A DNA stretch of 64,000 nt from Bacillus luti (GTDB taxonomy: Bacteria > Bacillota > Bacilli > Bacillales > Bacillaceae_G): assembly GCF_001884105.1 (NCBI RefSeq), contig NZ_MACI01000094.1, positions 1-64,000 of the forward strand, given 5' to 3'. Of the stretch, positions 27,811-36,024 are shown piece by piece (position 1 is the first letter of the stretch; every line of letters begins with the position of its first letter). The position numbers were made by a program, and so were the translations under genes. Under the pieces are notes generated by a model. The model ran no database searches. It was not told the DNA's origin and was given only the letters and a program-made list of their open reading frames with translations.

Positions 27811-28723
27811 AACGATGTAAAGCATAGGTATCACATTTGGCAATTTGCTGAAGCTGTATATATTTTTCTTTTGTTAAGTGTGTTTGTTTACTAGCCTGTA
27901 TATTCTCCTGTAATTGCTCAATAGAACTTGCACCAGGTATAACAGCTGCAACAGTTTCATTATGTAAGCAATATTGAATAGCTGTTCCTGTTAAAGAGCT
28001 TTCTCCAACCGTTTCTTTTACGCTCGCTAGTGTTGTATGTAATTCATCGTAGGAATAAGAAAGGTAATCTTTTTCTTTTACTCTTTCTACCTTTCTTGCA
28101 TTGTTGTCGGTTAAAATTCCTTTTGCAAGTGGTCCACGAGCAATGACGCTAATTTGATGTTCAGTAAGAAGTGGGAACCACTCTTCTGGACGACGATTTA
28201 AAAGGCTATATTCCATTAGTACGCTAACGATATTTGAGCGTTTTGCATACTCGCGGATGACATTTGGACGTATAGAAGAAATCCCGTAATGGCGAATGAT
28301 ACCTTCTTTTTTCAATTCTTCAAAAGCTTCAATGGTTTCATCTATAGGATCTTCAATCGTCCCGCCATGTAGTTGATAAAGATCAATATAATCTGTTTGA
28401 AGTCTACGTAAACTTTCTTTTACTTCAGTCTTTATATAAGCTTTGGAAGGATCCCAAGACCAGCCATTTTTTTCTTCTGTCCATCGATTTCCAACCTTCG
28501 TTGTAAGAACCATTTTGTCTCGTTTGCCTTTTAAGGCTTTTCCAACAAATTCTTCATTTAATCCATAATCATATAAATCCGCTGTATCAAAAAAATTGAT
28601 TCCTAAATCGATTGCTTCATCGATAATATGCATAGCCTCTGTTTCAGATGTACCGAGAGACATACAGCCAAGGCCCATTTCTGTAACAAACAAATCTGAG
28701 TTTCCTAATTGACGTTTTTTCAT
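27809..28723 (-). CDS. aldo/keto reductase (YqkF-like)
   Basis: A 304-aa reductase with catalytic Asp46 (FFDTADLYDYG), Tyr51, Lys76 (TTKVGNRW) and the His of LYQLHGG near 120. VIPGASSIEQLQENIQA is the cofactor motif of the family. It belongs to the YqkF type that lies next to mciZ and nudF in B. subtilis, and the same order is seen here. The physiological substrate is unknown. AGGAGGTTGACC precedes the ATG. Confidence 0.9.
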   Translation of the reverse strand: MKKRQLGNSDLFVTEMGLGCMSLGTSETEAMHIIDEAIDLGINFFDTADLYDYGLNEEFVGKALKGKRDKMVLTTKVGNRWTEEKNGWSWDPSKAYIKTEVKESLRRLQTDYIDLYQLHGGTIEDPIDETIEAFEELKKEGIIRHYGISSIRPNVIREYAKRSNIVSVLMEYSLLNRRPEEWFPLLTEHQISVIARGPLAKGILTDNNARKVERVKEKDYLSYSYDELHTTLASVKETVGESSLTGTAIQYCLHNETVAAVIPGASSIEQLQENIQASKQTHLTKEKYIQLQQIAKCDTYALHR

Positions 28724-28787
28724 AGGTCAACCTCCTTACCTTTATTGTACGAGAGGGGAAAGAGGTTGACAAACGTTTCCTTTTGAT

Positions 28788-28870
28788 CCCGCATTAACTG
28801 CCCATAAAAGTCCGAGTGGTGTGGGTTAATAATCAGATGAGGATGGCCTCTTAGGACTAATGTTTCACTT
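28788..28870 (-). repeat. degenerate, shortened bcr1-like repeat
   Basis: Read on the minus strand, it begins AAGTGAAACATTAG and continues with CACTCGGACTTTTATGGGCAGTTAAT, matching the element at 18086-18240 (CATTCGGGCTTTTAGGGGCAGCTAAT). The inner second stem is missing and it ends after GCGGG, so it is about 83 bases instead of 155. The first 14 bases overlap the mciZ stop region. Confidence 0.6.
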
Positions 28871-28991
28871 TATTTGCTGTAATCCACTCTTGTACAGTTG
28901 TATACTCTTTGCCATATTGTTTTAGCTTATGGCGAATTTGCCACGCTTTTCCGACTAAAGTGACGCGATTTGGTAAAATATAAACTTTCAT
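28857..28991 (-). CDS. mciZ: mother-cell inhibitor of FtsZ
   Basis: A 44-aa peptide that matches MciZ. It starts MKVYILPNRVTLVGKAWQI and continues with an RHKLKQYGKEY stretch, aligned to the B. subtilis peptide that caps FtsZ filaments during sporulation. B. subtilis mciZ also lies beside yqkF and nudF. GAAAGGAG precedes the ATG. The last codons and the TAG lie within the start of a degenerate repeat, so the C-terminus (ANKVKH) differs from B. subtilis. It is too short for usual gene callers. Confidence 0.85.
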   Translation of the reverse strand: MKVYILPNRVTLVGKAWQIRHKLKQYGKEYTTVQEWITANKVKH

Positions 28992-29019
28992 TTCTATCAC
29001 GCTCCTTTCAATGTGGTAA

Positions 29020-29048
29020 AATGTATGAAGAAAGCATAGGAAATAGAA
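29020..29048 (-). promoter_or_regulatory. candidate sigma-E promoter of mciZ
   Basis: Minus strand: TTCTATT (29048-29042), a 14-base spacer and CATACATT (29027-29020). The -10 matches the sigma-E consensus fully and the -35 in 5 of 7. B. subtilis mciZ is sigma-E controlled. Confidence 0.65.
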
Positions 29049-29065
29049 CAGGGAGATGAAGTAGT

Positions 29066-29605
29066 ATGAGTAATCTTGCAGAGAGAACGGTAAAAACTGA
29101 GCCGATTTTTGATGGTAGAGTTATAAAAGTTCGTGTTGATGATGTAGTATTACCAAATGGAGAAATGAGTAAACGTGAAATTGTAAATCACCCGGGTGCA
29201 GTTGCTATTATTGCTATTACTGATGAGGGGAAAATTGTGCTTGTTGAGCAGTATCGTAAAGCGCTTGAAAAGGCGATTATAGAAATTCCAGCTGGCAAGT
29301 TAGAACCGGGTGAAAAACCTGAAGTGACAGCGGTTCGTGAATTAGAAGAAGAAACAGGATATGTATGTGAAAACATGGAGCTCATTACTTCTTTCTATAC
29401 ATCTCCAGGATTCGCAGATGAAATTTTATATGTATATAAAGCGACAGGTTTGACAAAAAAAGAAAATAAAGCAGCTTTAGATGAAGATGAGTTTGTGGAG
29501 TTAATGGAAGTATCATTAGAAGAGGCGAGTACTCTTATGAAAGATCTTCGTATTCATGATGCGAAGACGATGTTTGCAGTACAATATTTACAACTACAAA
29601 AATAA
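29066..29605 (+). CDS. nudF: ADP-ribose pyrophosphatase (Nudix hydrolase)
   Basis: A 179-aa Nudix enzyme that splits ADP-ribose into AMP and ribose 5-phosphate. The full Nudix box runs from Gly77 to Val100, with the metal-binding RELEEE at 91-96. The N-terminal strand region RVIKVRVDDVVLPNG is typical of the NudF group. The gene is divergent from mciZ, and its promoter overlaps the mciZ control region. GGGAGATGAAG is the ribosome site. Confidence 0.93.
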   Translation: MSNLAERTVKTEPIFDGRVIKVRVDDVVLPNGEMSKREIVNHPGAVAIIAITDEGKIVLVEQYRKALEKAIIEIPAGKLEPGEKPEVTAVRELEEETGYVCENMELITSFYTSPGFADEILYVYKATGLTKKENKAALDEDEFVELMEVSLEEASTLMKDLRIHDAKTMFAVQYLQLQK

Positions 29606-29631
29606 ACACTCGCCAAAGGCGAGTGTTTTTT
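29605..29631. terminator. bidirectional terminator
   Basis: AACACTCGCC pairs with GGCGAGTGTT around an AAA loop, followed by T residues. Confidence 0.85.
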
Positions 29632-30181
29632 AATTAATTTTTGCATATACACGTGCATCACGTAAGCTACCATCCGGCGCTAGGAAATCATTTTCCATCG
29701 TGCCTTCTAAAATAAATTCTAAACGTTCTGCTAAGTTACATGCGTTTGTATTTGTTGCATCAGTACGAATTTCAATTCTTCTAGCACCTAGTTTATCAAA
29801 GGCGAATTGAATGGCACCTTTAATAGCTTCGGTCATATAGCCTTGTTTTGTATAAGCGCTATGTAGCCAGAAGTGAAGTGAAAACTTTGGAATATCCCAG
29901 TTTTCAGGTTTGAGCGTAATCGCCCCGATGAATGTACCTGATACTTTATCGTATAAGTGAAAATCAAGTGTTTCACGAAGTAAAAACTGCCCGTGAGCGT
30001 TGCGAACAATTTCTTCAGCACTCTCTTCTGTTTCAGCGTTAATTGGTATCCACGGCACTAAGTCTTCTAGGGAAGCTTGGATTGCTTCATACACTTCGGT
30101 ACCATCACCTGGAAACGGTTTGCGAACTTGTAAGCGTTCAGTTTGAAATAATGTTGGAAAATCTAATAATAATGGTTTCAA
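29630..30181 (-). CDS. GNAT acetyltransferase, RimJ/RimL-like
   Basis: A 183-aa acetyltransferase of the RimJ/RimL type. The N-terminal TERLQVRKPFPGDGTEVYEAI segment, the FIGAITLKPENWD strand and the motif-A region YTKQGYMTEAIKGAIQFAFDKLG are all visible; TNACNLAERLEF is motif B. Such enzymes acetylate protein N-termini or small amines; the target here is unknown. It is convergent with nudF. AGGAGGG lies before its ATG. Confidence 0.88.
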   Translation of the reverse strand: MKPLLLDFPTLFQTERLQVRKPFPGDGTEVYEAIQASLEDLVPWIPINAETEESAEEIVRNAHGQFLLRETLDFHLYDKVSGTFIGAITLKPENWDIPKFSLHFWLHSAYTKQGYMTEAIKGAIQFAFDKLGARRIEIRTDATNTNACNLAERLEFILEGTMENDFLAPDGSLRDARVYAKIN

Positions 30182-30248
30182 GAGAAATCCCTCCTATTCT
30201 CTACTTTTTAGTTTAGCAAAGTAGAGCGGAATTTCAATGTTAATTCGT

Positions 30249-30277
30249 CATACTTTTTTTCTTTCTTTCATACATTT
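30249..30277 (+). promoter_or_regulatory. candidate sigma-E promoter of spoIIM
   Basis: TCATACT (30249-30255), a 14-base spacer and CATACATT (30270-30277) match the sigma-E consensus in 6 of 7 and 8 of 8 positions. B. subtilis spoIIM is sigma-E dependent. Confidence 0.7.
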
Positions 30278-30307
30278 CTAGTAATAGTGTGAACGGAGGG
30301 AAGAAAA

Positions 30308-30955
30308 ATGTGGCGAAAAACTTGGCAAGACCGTGTAATGTCTCACATACAGGAAAACTCTTCATTATATATATTTAACGCTGTTTTATTATTGATGGGA
30401 GTAATATTTGGAGCCATTCTTGTGAATAGTTTACAAATAAATCAAAAGCAAGATTTATCATTTTATTTACAGCGTTTTTTTGGACAAGTTTCTAAAGGAG
30501 AATTCGCTATCGCGGGCGAAATGTTTCGAGAAAGTTACTTTTCGCAGTTAAAATACATCGGCTTTATTTGGATTTTAGGGATTTCAATTATTGGATTACC
30601 ACTTATTTTTATTTTATTATTTGTAAAAGGAGTAGTTGTTGGATTTACAGTAGGTTTTTTAGTAAGTCAGCATGGTTGGAATGGATTATTACTTGCATTC
30701 GTATCTGTATTGCCACAAAATCTTATCATAATTCCAGTATTTCTCGTTATGACAACAATTGCCGCAAGTTTTTCCTTACGTATGATTAGACATCAATTTA
30801 TCCGGAAAATAACCGAGCCACTATTACCATTATTAATTCGCTATACATGCTTCTTTCTTGTGATTGGAGCGGTGTTAGCTCTTGCTTCTAGTGTGGAAGC
30901 TTATGCATCGCCAGTTTTAATGAAAGAAGTCGTTGAAGCTATTAATAAAAAATAA
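30308..30955 (+). CDS. spoIIM: stage II sporulation protein M
   Basis: A 215-aa membrane protein with about five transmembrane segments (near 22-45, 82-105, 110-130, 138-160 and 180-205). It matches SpoIIM, which with SpoIID and SpoIIP drives septal peptidoglycan thinning and engulfment from the mother cell. GGAGG precedes the ATG by seven bases. Its place upstream of fur matches B. subtilis. Confidence 0.93.
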   Translation: MWRKTWQDRVMSHIQENSSLYIFNAVLLLMGVIFGAILVNSLQINQKQDLSFYLQRFFGQVSKGEFAIAGEMFRESYFSQLKYIGFIWILGISIIGLPLIFILLFVKGVVVGFTVGFLVSQHGWNGLLLAFVSVLPQNLIIIPVFLVMTTIAASFSLRMIRHQFIRKITEPLLPLLIRYTCFFLVIGAVLALASSVEAYASPVLMKEVVEAINKK

Positions 30956-30962
30956 ATACTTT

Positions 30963-30979
30963 TTGAGAATAATTATCAA
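30963..30979 (+). promoter_or_regulatory. Fur/PerR-type operator
   Basis: TTGAGAATAATTATCAA is a near-perfect 7-1-7 inverted repeat of the Fur/Per box class. It lies 22 bases upstream of the fur -35, in the gap after spoIIM. Fur and PerR boxes are too alike to tell which protein binds. Confidence 0.65.
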
Positions 30980-31000
30980 TTTGTTTTTATTGTTTTTCTT

Positions 31001-31028
31001 TTGACAGAAGCCCTTCTTCTGATATAAT
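31001..31028 (+). promoter_or_regulatory. sigma-A promoter of fur
   Basis: TTGACA (31001-31006), a 16-base spacer and TATAAT (31023-31028) are both perfect consensus hexamers. Confidence 0.85.
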
Positions 31029-31061
31029 GGTGTAAGAGTGGCGAGGAGGGAGTAGTACCGA

Positions 31062-31517
31062 ATGGAAGAAAGAATTGAACGAATTAAGAAGCAATTACAT
31101 GCAGCGAGCTATAAATTAACACCGCAACGTGAAGCAACAGTTCGTGTGCTGCTAGAAAATGAAGAAGATCATTTAAGCGCAGAAGATGTTTACCTCCTTG
31201 TAAAAGAAAAGTCGCCAGAGATCGGATTAGCAACCGTCTATCGAACTTTAGAGCTATTATCTGAGTTGAAAGTTGTCGATAAGATTAACTTCGGAGACGG
31301 TGTTTCACGCTATGACTTACGCCAAGAAGGTGCGCAGCGTTTCCACCATCATTTGATTTGTACACAATGTGGTGCTGTACAAGAAATACAAGAAGATTTA
31401 CTTGGTGAAGTGGAAAGGAAAGTAGAACGAGACTGGAGCTTTAAGGTGAAAGATCATCGTTTAACATTCCATGGGATTTGTAAAAATTGTCAAGAAATTG
31501 AAACGGATGAAAAATAA
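31062..31517 (+). CDS. fur: ferric uptake regulator
   Basis: A 151-aa Fur-family repressor. The winged helix lies at about residues 20-85, the regulatory metal site is HHHLICTQCG near 96-105, and a second CxxC (CKNC) sits near the end, so both structural Cys pairs are present. It represses iron uptake genes when iron is bound. The gene position between spoIIM and yqzK-xerD is that of B. subtilis fur (yqkL). PerR and Zur are alternatives, but context favours Fur. Confidence 0.9.
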   Translation: MEERIERIKKQLHAASYKLTPQREATVRVLLENEEDHLSAEDVYLLVKEKSPEIGLATVYRTLELLSELKVVDKINFGDGVSRYDLRQEGAQRFHHHLICTQCGAVQEIQEDLLGEVERKVERDWSFKVKDHRLTFHGICKNCQEIETDEK

Positions 31518-31549
31518 CCTTTTCCTATTTATCTAGGAAGAGGTTTTTT
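31516..31549 (+). terminator. terminator after fur
   Basis: AACCTTTTCCTA pairs with TAGGAAGAGGTT, with a T run. Confidence 0.75.
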
Positions 31550-31620
31550 ATTTGAATAAGGTATAAATTGGTGAAAGCTTGGCATATGTTGTAATAACTT
31601 ATATTTTGGAGGAGTTTACA

Positions 31621-31851
31621 ATGCGCCGAGCTTTAAAATTAACTTTTGATGGAATAAAAGTATTTTTATTATTTACAAGTTGTACGATTTTGTTTTATTT
31701 CGCTATACTATGGATAAATGAAGAATATGAAAGCTATCATCGTTATGAAAAACCAAAAGAAGAGACTGTAGAAAAAGTATCAGGGAATGAAGAACCGGCA
31801 AAGGATGCTTTCGTAAATAGAATGATGTTTTTCTATGAAAATGGGGAGTAG
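31621..31851 (+). CDS. DUF4227 family membrane protein (YqzK-like)
   Basis: A 76-aa protein with one transmembrane segment (about residues 10-30) and an acidic, probably exposed tail. It matches the YqzK/DUF4227 family, of unknown function, which sits between fur and xerD in B. subtilis too. ATG 31621 follows GGAGGAG by seven bases; the longer reading from 31579 has no ribosome site. Its stop lies six bases before xerD, so they are probably co-transcribed. Confidence 0.85.
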   Translation: MRRALKLTFDGIKVFLLFTSCTILFYFAILWINEEYESYHRYEKPKEETVEKVSGNEEPAKDAFVNRMMFFYENGE

Positions 31852-31857
31852 TGTAGA

Positions 31858-32748
31858 TTGGAAGATCAATTAAAAGATTTTATTCATTATATGGTTGTCG
31901 AAAAGGGATTAGCGAAAAATACAGTAGTATCTTATGAACGTGATTTGAAAAGTTATGTAAAGTATTTGCAAAATGTAGAACAGACCAAAACTTTTCATGA
32001 AGTGACACGCTTGCATATTGTTAACTTTCTGCAACATTTAAAAGAAAACGGAAAATCTTCGAAAACATTAGCACGTCATATTGCATCGATTCGTTCGTTT
32101 CACCAATTCTTACTTCGTGAACGGGCGGTAGAACACGACCCATCCGTACATATTGAAACGCCGCAAGGGGAGAGGAAATTACCAAAAGTATTATCAGTTG
32201 ATGAAGTAGAGGCGTTACTTCAGACACCAAAAATGACGAGTGCTTTTGGAGTTCGTGATAAGGCGATGCTAGAGTTACTGTATGCGACAGGACTTCGCGT
32301 TTCAGAATTAATCGCACTAAATTTAGAAGATGTACATTTAACGATGGGGTTTGTTCGTTGCATAGGGAAAGGGAATAAAGAAAGAATTATTCCATTAGGA
32401 AGTTTAGCGACGGAAGCAATTCAAAAGTATATTGAAAAAGGAAGACGAGAATTGATGGGGAAAAAAGTAGTAGATGCACTCTTTTTAAACCATCATGGTA
32501 ATCGATTATCAAGACAAGGTTTTTGGAAAATTTTAAAACGATTAGCGAAAGAAGCAAATATTGAAAAAGAGCTGACACCGCATACGTTGCGTCACTCTTT
32601 TGCTACGCATTTATTAGAAAATGGGGCAGATTTACGTGCTGTACAAGAAATGCTTGGACATGCAGATATTTCGACGACGCAAATTTATACGCACGTTTCA
32701 AAAACTAGATTAAAAGATGTATATAAACAGTTTCATCCGAGAGCATAG
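31858..32748 (+). CDS. xerD: site-specific tyrosine recombinase XerD
   Basis: A 296-aa recombinase that, with XerC, resolves chromosome dimers at dif. The N-terminal core-binding SAM-like domain spans about 1-90, and the catalytic domain holds the Arg of [10 protein letters not shown], the Lys of [19 protein letters not shown] with His and Arg, GHADIS with the second His, and the nucleophile Tyr in TQIYTHV. It starts at TTG, with GGGGAG in the end of yqzK as ribosome site. Confidence 0.95.
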   Translation: MEDQLKDFIHYMVVEKGLAKNTVVSYERDLKSYVKYLQNVEQTKTFHEVTRLHIVNFLQHLKENGKSSKTLARHIASIRSFHQFLLRERAVEHDPSVHIETPQGERKLPKVLSVDEVEALLQTPKMTSAFGVRDKAMLELLYATGLRVSELIALNLEDVHLTMGFVRCIGKGNKERIIPLGSLATEAIQKYIEKGRRELMGKKVVDALFLNHHGNRLSRQGFWKILKRLAKEANIEKELTPHTLRHSFATHLLENGADLRAVQEMLGHADISTTQIYTHVSKTRLKDVYKQFHPRA

Positions 32749-32766
32749 TTACTATGCTCTTTTTTC
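32741..32766 (+). terminator. terminator after xerD
   Basis: GAGCATAGT and ACTATGCTC pair around one T, followed by a T run; the stem contains the xerD stop codon. Confidence 0.8.
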
Positions 32767-32894
32767 ATAGATTCAGAAGGGAAGGTCGTTTCACAGAAAC
32801 TTCACAAATATTTCGTACATTGTTTTCAGCAGAAGACTGGAATATTACAATGTGTTTCCTCTATACTAAATAAAGTATGAAGGAGGAAATGATG

Positions 32895-33635
32895 ATGAAA
32901 AAACTTATTATGACTTTATTTATCGCGATGCTAGCGTTGGCTGGCTGTAATACAAACAAAGAAGAACCGAAAAAAGAACAGAAACTGGAAGCTGTAAAAG
33001 TAGCAGTTCAAACAAATCCGAAAGAAATTAAACCAGGTGAAAAAACAGAAGTACAAGCACTTGTTACACAAGGAAAAGAAAAAGTAACGGATGCTGATGA
33101 TGTAAAGTTTGAAATTTGGAAAGCTGGCGACGAAAAGCATGAGATGTTAGATGGTAAGCATAAAGGGAAAGGTGTTTATGCAGTAGAGAAAACGTTTGAG
33201 ACGGATGGAGTATACCATATTATCGCTCACACAAATGCACGTGAGATGCATGTTATGCCAGAAGTAAAAGTTGCTGTAGGAAATGCGAAAGTAGAAGATG
33301 CGAAAAAAGAAAGTAACAATCACGATGCAGGGCACGGCGATCACAAAAGTGACACAATGATCCACCTTATGGCTGATGATATAAAAGTAAATAATGAAGC
33401 AACAATGAAAGTTCATTTAAAGCAAAAAGAAGAGGCATTAACGGGTGCTGAAGTCCAACTTGAGATTTGGAAAGATGGTGTTGAAAAACACGAATTTATT
33501 CCGGCGAAAGAAGGGAATAAAGGAGAGTATGAAAGTAAACATACTTTTAAAGAGAACGGTACTTACAAAGTGAAAGTGCATGTGAGAAAAGGCGAACTCC
33601 ATGAACATAAAGAAGAAACAGTAGAAGTTAAATAA
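32895..33635 (+). CDS. lipoprotein with two FixH/YtkA-like domains
   Basis: A 246-aa predicted lipoprotein. The lipobox LALAGC is at residues 12-17, with Cys17 as the lipidated residue. Two similar Ig-like domains follow, each with a KFEIWKAG/QLEIWKDG strand and an EKHE segment (about 35-125 and 150-240), joined by a His-rich linker (NNHDAGHGDHKSD). The fold resembles YtkA/FixH, sometimes linked to copper handling; that is inference. Of three ATG codons after AAGGAGG, 32895 has the best eight-base spacing. Confidence 0.8.
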   Translation: MKKLIMTLFIAMLALAGCNTNKEEPKKEQKLEAVKVAVQTNPKEIKPGEKTEVQALVTQGKEKVTDADDVKFEIWKAGDEKHEMLDGKHKGKGVYAVEKTFETDGVYHIIAHTNAREMHVMPEVKVAVGNAKVEDAKKESNNHDAGHGDHKSDTMIHLMADDIKVNNEATMKVHLKQKEEALTGAEVQLEIWKDGVEKHEFIPAKEGNKGEYESKHTFKENGTYKVKVHVRKGELHEHKEETVEVK

Positions 33636-33637
33636 TG

Positions 33638-33663
33638 AGCAGCTCTTTAGAGCTGCTTTTTAT
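33638..33663 (+). terminator. terminator
   Basis: AGCAGCTC and GAGCTGCT pair around TTTA, followed by a T run. Confidence 0.8.
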
Positions 33664-33760
33664 TTTGTATAAAGAAATAAGTCACAAAATAGTTAGCACT
33701 TCTTTGTATAATGGATTACAATAGAAGTGTGAAGAAAATGAGAAATTCTACGAAAATGTA

Positions 33761-33815
33761 TTAAAAAGAAAGCGTAAACATGTTATGATATCAATATCAG
33801 ATGTCTGACATCTGA
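33761..33815 (+). promoter_or_regulatory. deoB operon promoter with palindromic operator
   Basis: TTAAAA (33761-33766), 17 bases and TATGAT (33784-33789) form a likely promoter. Right after the start point lies TCAGATGT-CTG-ACATCTGA (33797-33815), a perfect palindrome well placed to block transcription. The binding protein is unknown; the core resembles FadR-type GntR operators. The leader beyond (33816-33998) shows no recognised riboswitch. Confidence 0.55.
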
Positions 33816-33998
33816 CTTAGAAAAAACTAGAAATGTTTTTACGTCGTTTCAAGTAAAACAAAATAGGTTAGAGAATGATTTAAAGAAGTACTGTTTGACA
33901 ATGAGAACGAAAGATAATTCTTATGGAGAACAGTTTCACTTTATAGCGTTTTGAACATACTACAGGAAGTAGAACTGAACTTATAGGAGGTCGCAGTT

Positions 33999-35183
33999 AT
34001 GAATAAATATAAACGTATATTCCTAGTCGTAATGGACTCTGTTGGAATCGGTGAAGCACCAGATGCTGAACAATTTGGTGATTTAGGATCTGATACAATT
34101 GGTCACATTGCTGAACATATGAATGGGTTACAAATGCCTAACATGGTGAAATTAGGTCTTGGTAACATTCGTGAAATGAAAGGTATCTCTAAAGTAGAAA
34201 AACCACTTGGATATTATACAAAAATGCAAGAGAAATCTACTGGTAAAGATACAATGACAGGGCACTGGGAAATTATGGGTCTTTACATTGATACACCATT
34301 CCAAGTGTTCCCTGAAGGATTCCCGAAAGAATTACTTGATGAATTAGAAGAAAAAACAGGTCGTAAAATCATCGGTAATAAACCAGCTTCTGGAACTGAG
34401 ATTCTTGATGAGCTTGGTCAAGAACAAATGGAAACAGGTTCTTTAATCGTTTACACTTCTGCTGATAGCGTATTACAAATCGCAGCACACGAAGAAGTAG
34501 TGCCGCTTGATGAATTATATAAAATTTGTAAAATTGCACGTGAATTAACGTTAGATGAGAAATACATGGTAGGACGTGTTATCGCTCGTCCGTTCGTTGG
34601 AGAACCAGGTAAATTCACACGTACACCAAATCGTCACGACTATGCGTTAAAACCATTCGGTCGCACAGTAATGAATGAATTAAAAGATAGCAACTATGAT
34701 GTAATTGCTATTGGTAAAATTTCTGATATTTATGATGGCGAAGGGGTAACTGAATCACTTCGTACGAAGTCTAATATGGATGGAATGGATAAGCTTGTAG
34801 ATACATTAAATATGGACTTTACAGGTCTTAGCTTCTTGAACTTAGTTGACTTTGATGCATTATTTGGTCACCGCCGTGATCCACAAGGATACGGAGAAGC
34901 TCTGCAAGAGTATGATGCTCGTCTTCCAGAAGTATTCGAAAAACTAAAAGAAGATGATTTATTATTAATTACAGCAGATCACGGTAATGATCCAGTTCAC
35001 CACGGTACTGATCATACACGTGAATATGTACCGTTATTAGCATATAGCCCAAGCATGAAAGATGGCGGACAAGAATTAGCACTTCGCCAAACATTTGCTG
35101 ATATTGGTGCAACGGTAGCAGAAAACTTCGGTGTGAAAATGCCAGAATACGGAACAAGCTTCTTAAACGAGCTAAAGAAATAG
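33999..35183 (+). CDS. deoB: phosphopentomutase
   Basis: A 394-aa metal-dependent mutase of the alkaline-phosphatase superfamily that interconverts (deoxy)ribose 1- and 5-phosphate. [12 protein letters not shown] near residues 12-23 holds the first metal Asp, KDTMTGHWE near 84-92 carries the phospho-accepting Thr, and TADHGNDP near 326-333 holds further metal ligands. First of deoB-punA-pdp. AGGAGGTCGC is a strong ribosome site. Confidence 0.96.
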   Translation: MNKYKRIFLVVMDSVGIGEAPDAEQFGDLGSDTIGHIAEHMNGLQMPNMVKLGLGNIREMKGISKVEKPLGYYTKMQEKSTGKDTMTGHWEIMGLYIDTPFQVFPEGFPKELLDELEEKTGRKIIGNKPASGTEILDELGQEQMETGSLIVYTSADSVLQIAAHEEVVPLDELYKICKIARELTLDEKYMVGRVIARPFVGEPGKFTRTPNRHDYALKPFGRTVMNELKDSNYDVIAIGKISDIYDGEGVTESLRTKSNMDGMDKLVDTLNMDFTGLSFLNLVDFDALFGHRRDPQGYGEALQEYDARLPEVFEKLKEDDLLLITADHGNDPVHHGTDHTREYVPLLAYSPSMKDGGQELALRQTFADIGATVAENFGVKMPEYGTSFLNELKK

Positions 35184-35195
35184 GGGGATAAACAA

Positions 35196-36017
35196 ATGAA
35201 TCGTGAACTTATTACAAAATCAGCTTCATACTTAAAAGAGAAATTTCAAGAAACACCACAAGTAGGACTAATCCTTGGATCTGGACTAGGTGTATTAGCA
35301 GAAGAAATCGAGAACGCAGTAACAGTACCTTACAGTGAAATCCCTGAATTCCCAGTATCAACTGTAGAAGGTCATGCAGGTCAACTAGTATTCGGTACAC
35401 TTCAAGGTGTAACAGTAGTAGCAATGCAAGGGCGTTTCCACTTCTATGAAGGATACGACATGCAAAAAGTAACATTCCCAGTTCGTGTTATGAAAGAACT
35501 AGGTGTAGAAACGGTTGTTGTAACAAATGCAGCTGGTGGTGTAAATACATCATTCGAACCAGGCGACCTTATGTTAATTTCAGACCACATTAACTTCATG
35601 GGTACAAATCCATTAATCGGACCAAATGATTCTGAAATGGGTGTACGTTTCCCTGATATGTCTACATCATACACAGTAGAGCTTCGCGAAATGGCGAAAC
35701 AAGTTGCAGCAGACTTAAATATTAAAGTACAAGAAGGTGTATACGTTGGAATGACAGGTCCTGTATATGAAACACCTGCTGAAATTCGTATGCTTCGTAC
35801 ACTAGGCGGAGATGCAGTTGGTATGTCAACAGTACCTGAAGTAATTGTAGCGCGTCATGCTGGTATGAAAGTACTTGGTATTTCTTGTATTTCAAATATG
35901 GCAGCTGGTATTTTAGATCAGCCACTTCACCATGATGAAGTAATTGAAACGACAGAACGTGTTAAAGCTAACTTCTTAGCATTAGTAAAAGCAATCGTAA
36001 AACAAATGAAGGGGTGA
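35196..36017 (+). CDS. punA: purine nucleoside phosphorylase
   Basis: A 273-aa trimeric-type phosphorylase that splits guanosine and inosine, yielding ribose 1-phosphate for Deo[11 protein letters not shown] near residues 24-33 and VTNAAGGVN near 110-118 are the phosphate and purine binding motifs, and [10 protein letters not shown] near 229-238 is conserved. It lies 12 bases after deoB. Base specificity (inosine/guanosine instead of adenosine) is inferred from the NP-I trimeric family. Confidence 0.94.
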   Translation: MNRELITKSASYLKEKFQETPQVGLILGSGLGVLAEEIENAVTVPYSEIPEFPVSTVEGHAGQLVFGTLQGVTVVAMQGRFHFYEGYDMQKVTFPVRVMKELGVETVVVTNAAGGVNTSFEPGDLMLISDHINFMGTNPLIGPNDSEMGVRFPDMSTSYTVELREMAKQVAADLNIKVQEGVYVGMTGPVYETPAEIRMLRTLGGDAVGMSTVPEVIVARHAGMKVLGISCISNMAAGILDQPLHHDEVIETTERVKANFLALVKAIVKQMKG

Positions 36018-36024
36018 CCTCACA

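Noticed and set aside
33816-33998. Possible purine riboswitch before deoB
   Set aside because: I looked for the conserved purine aptamer core and did not find it; the same holds for the leader of the purine permease at 39672-39740.
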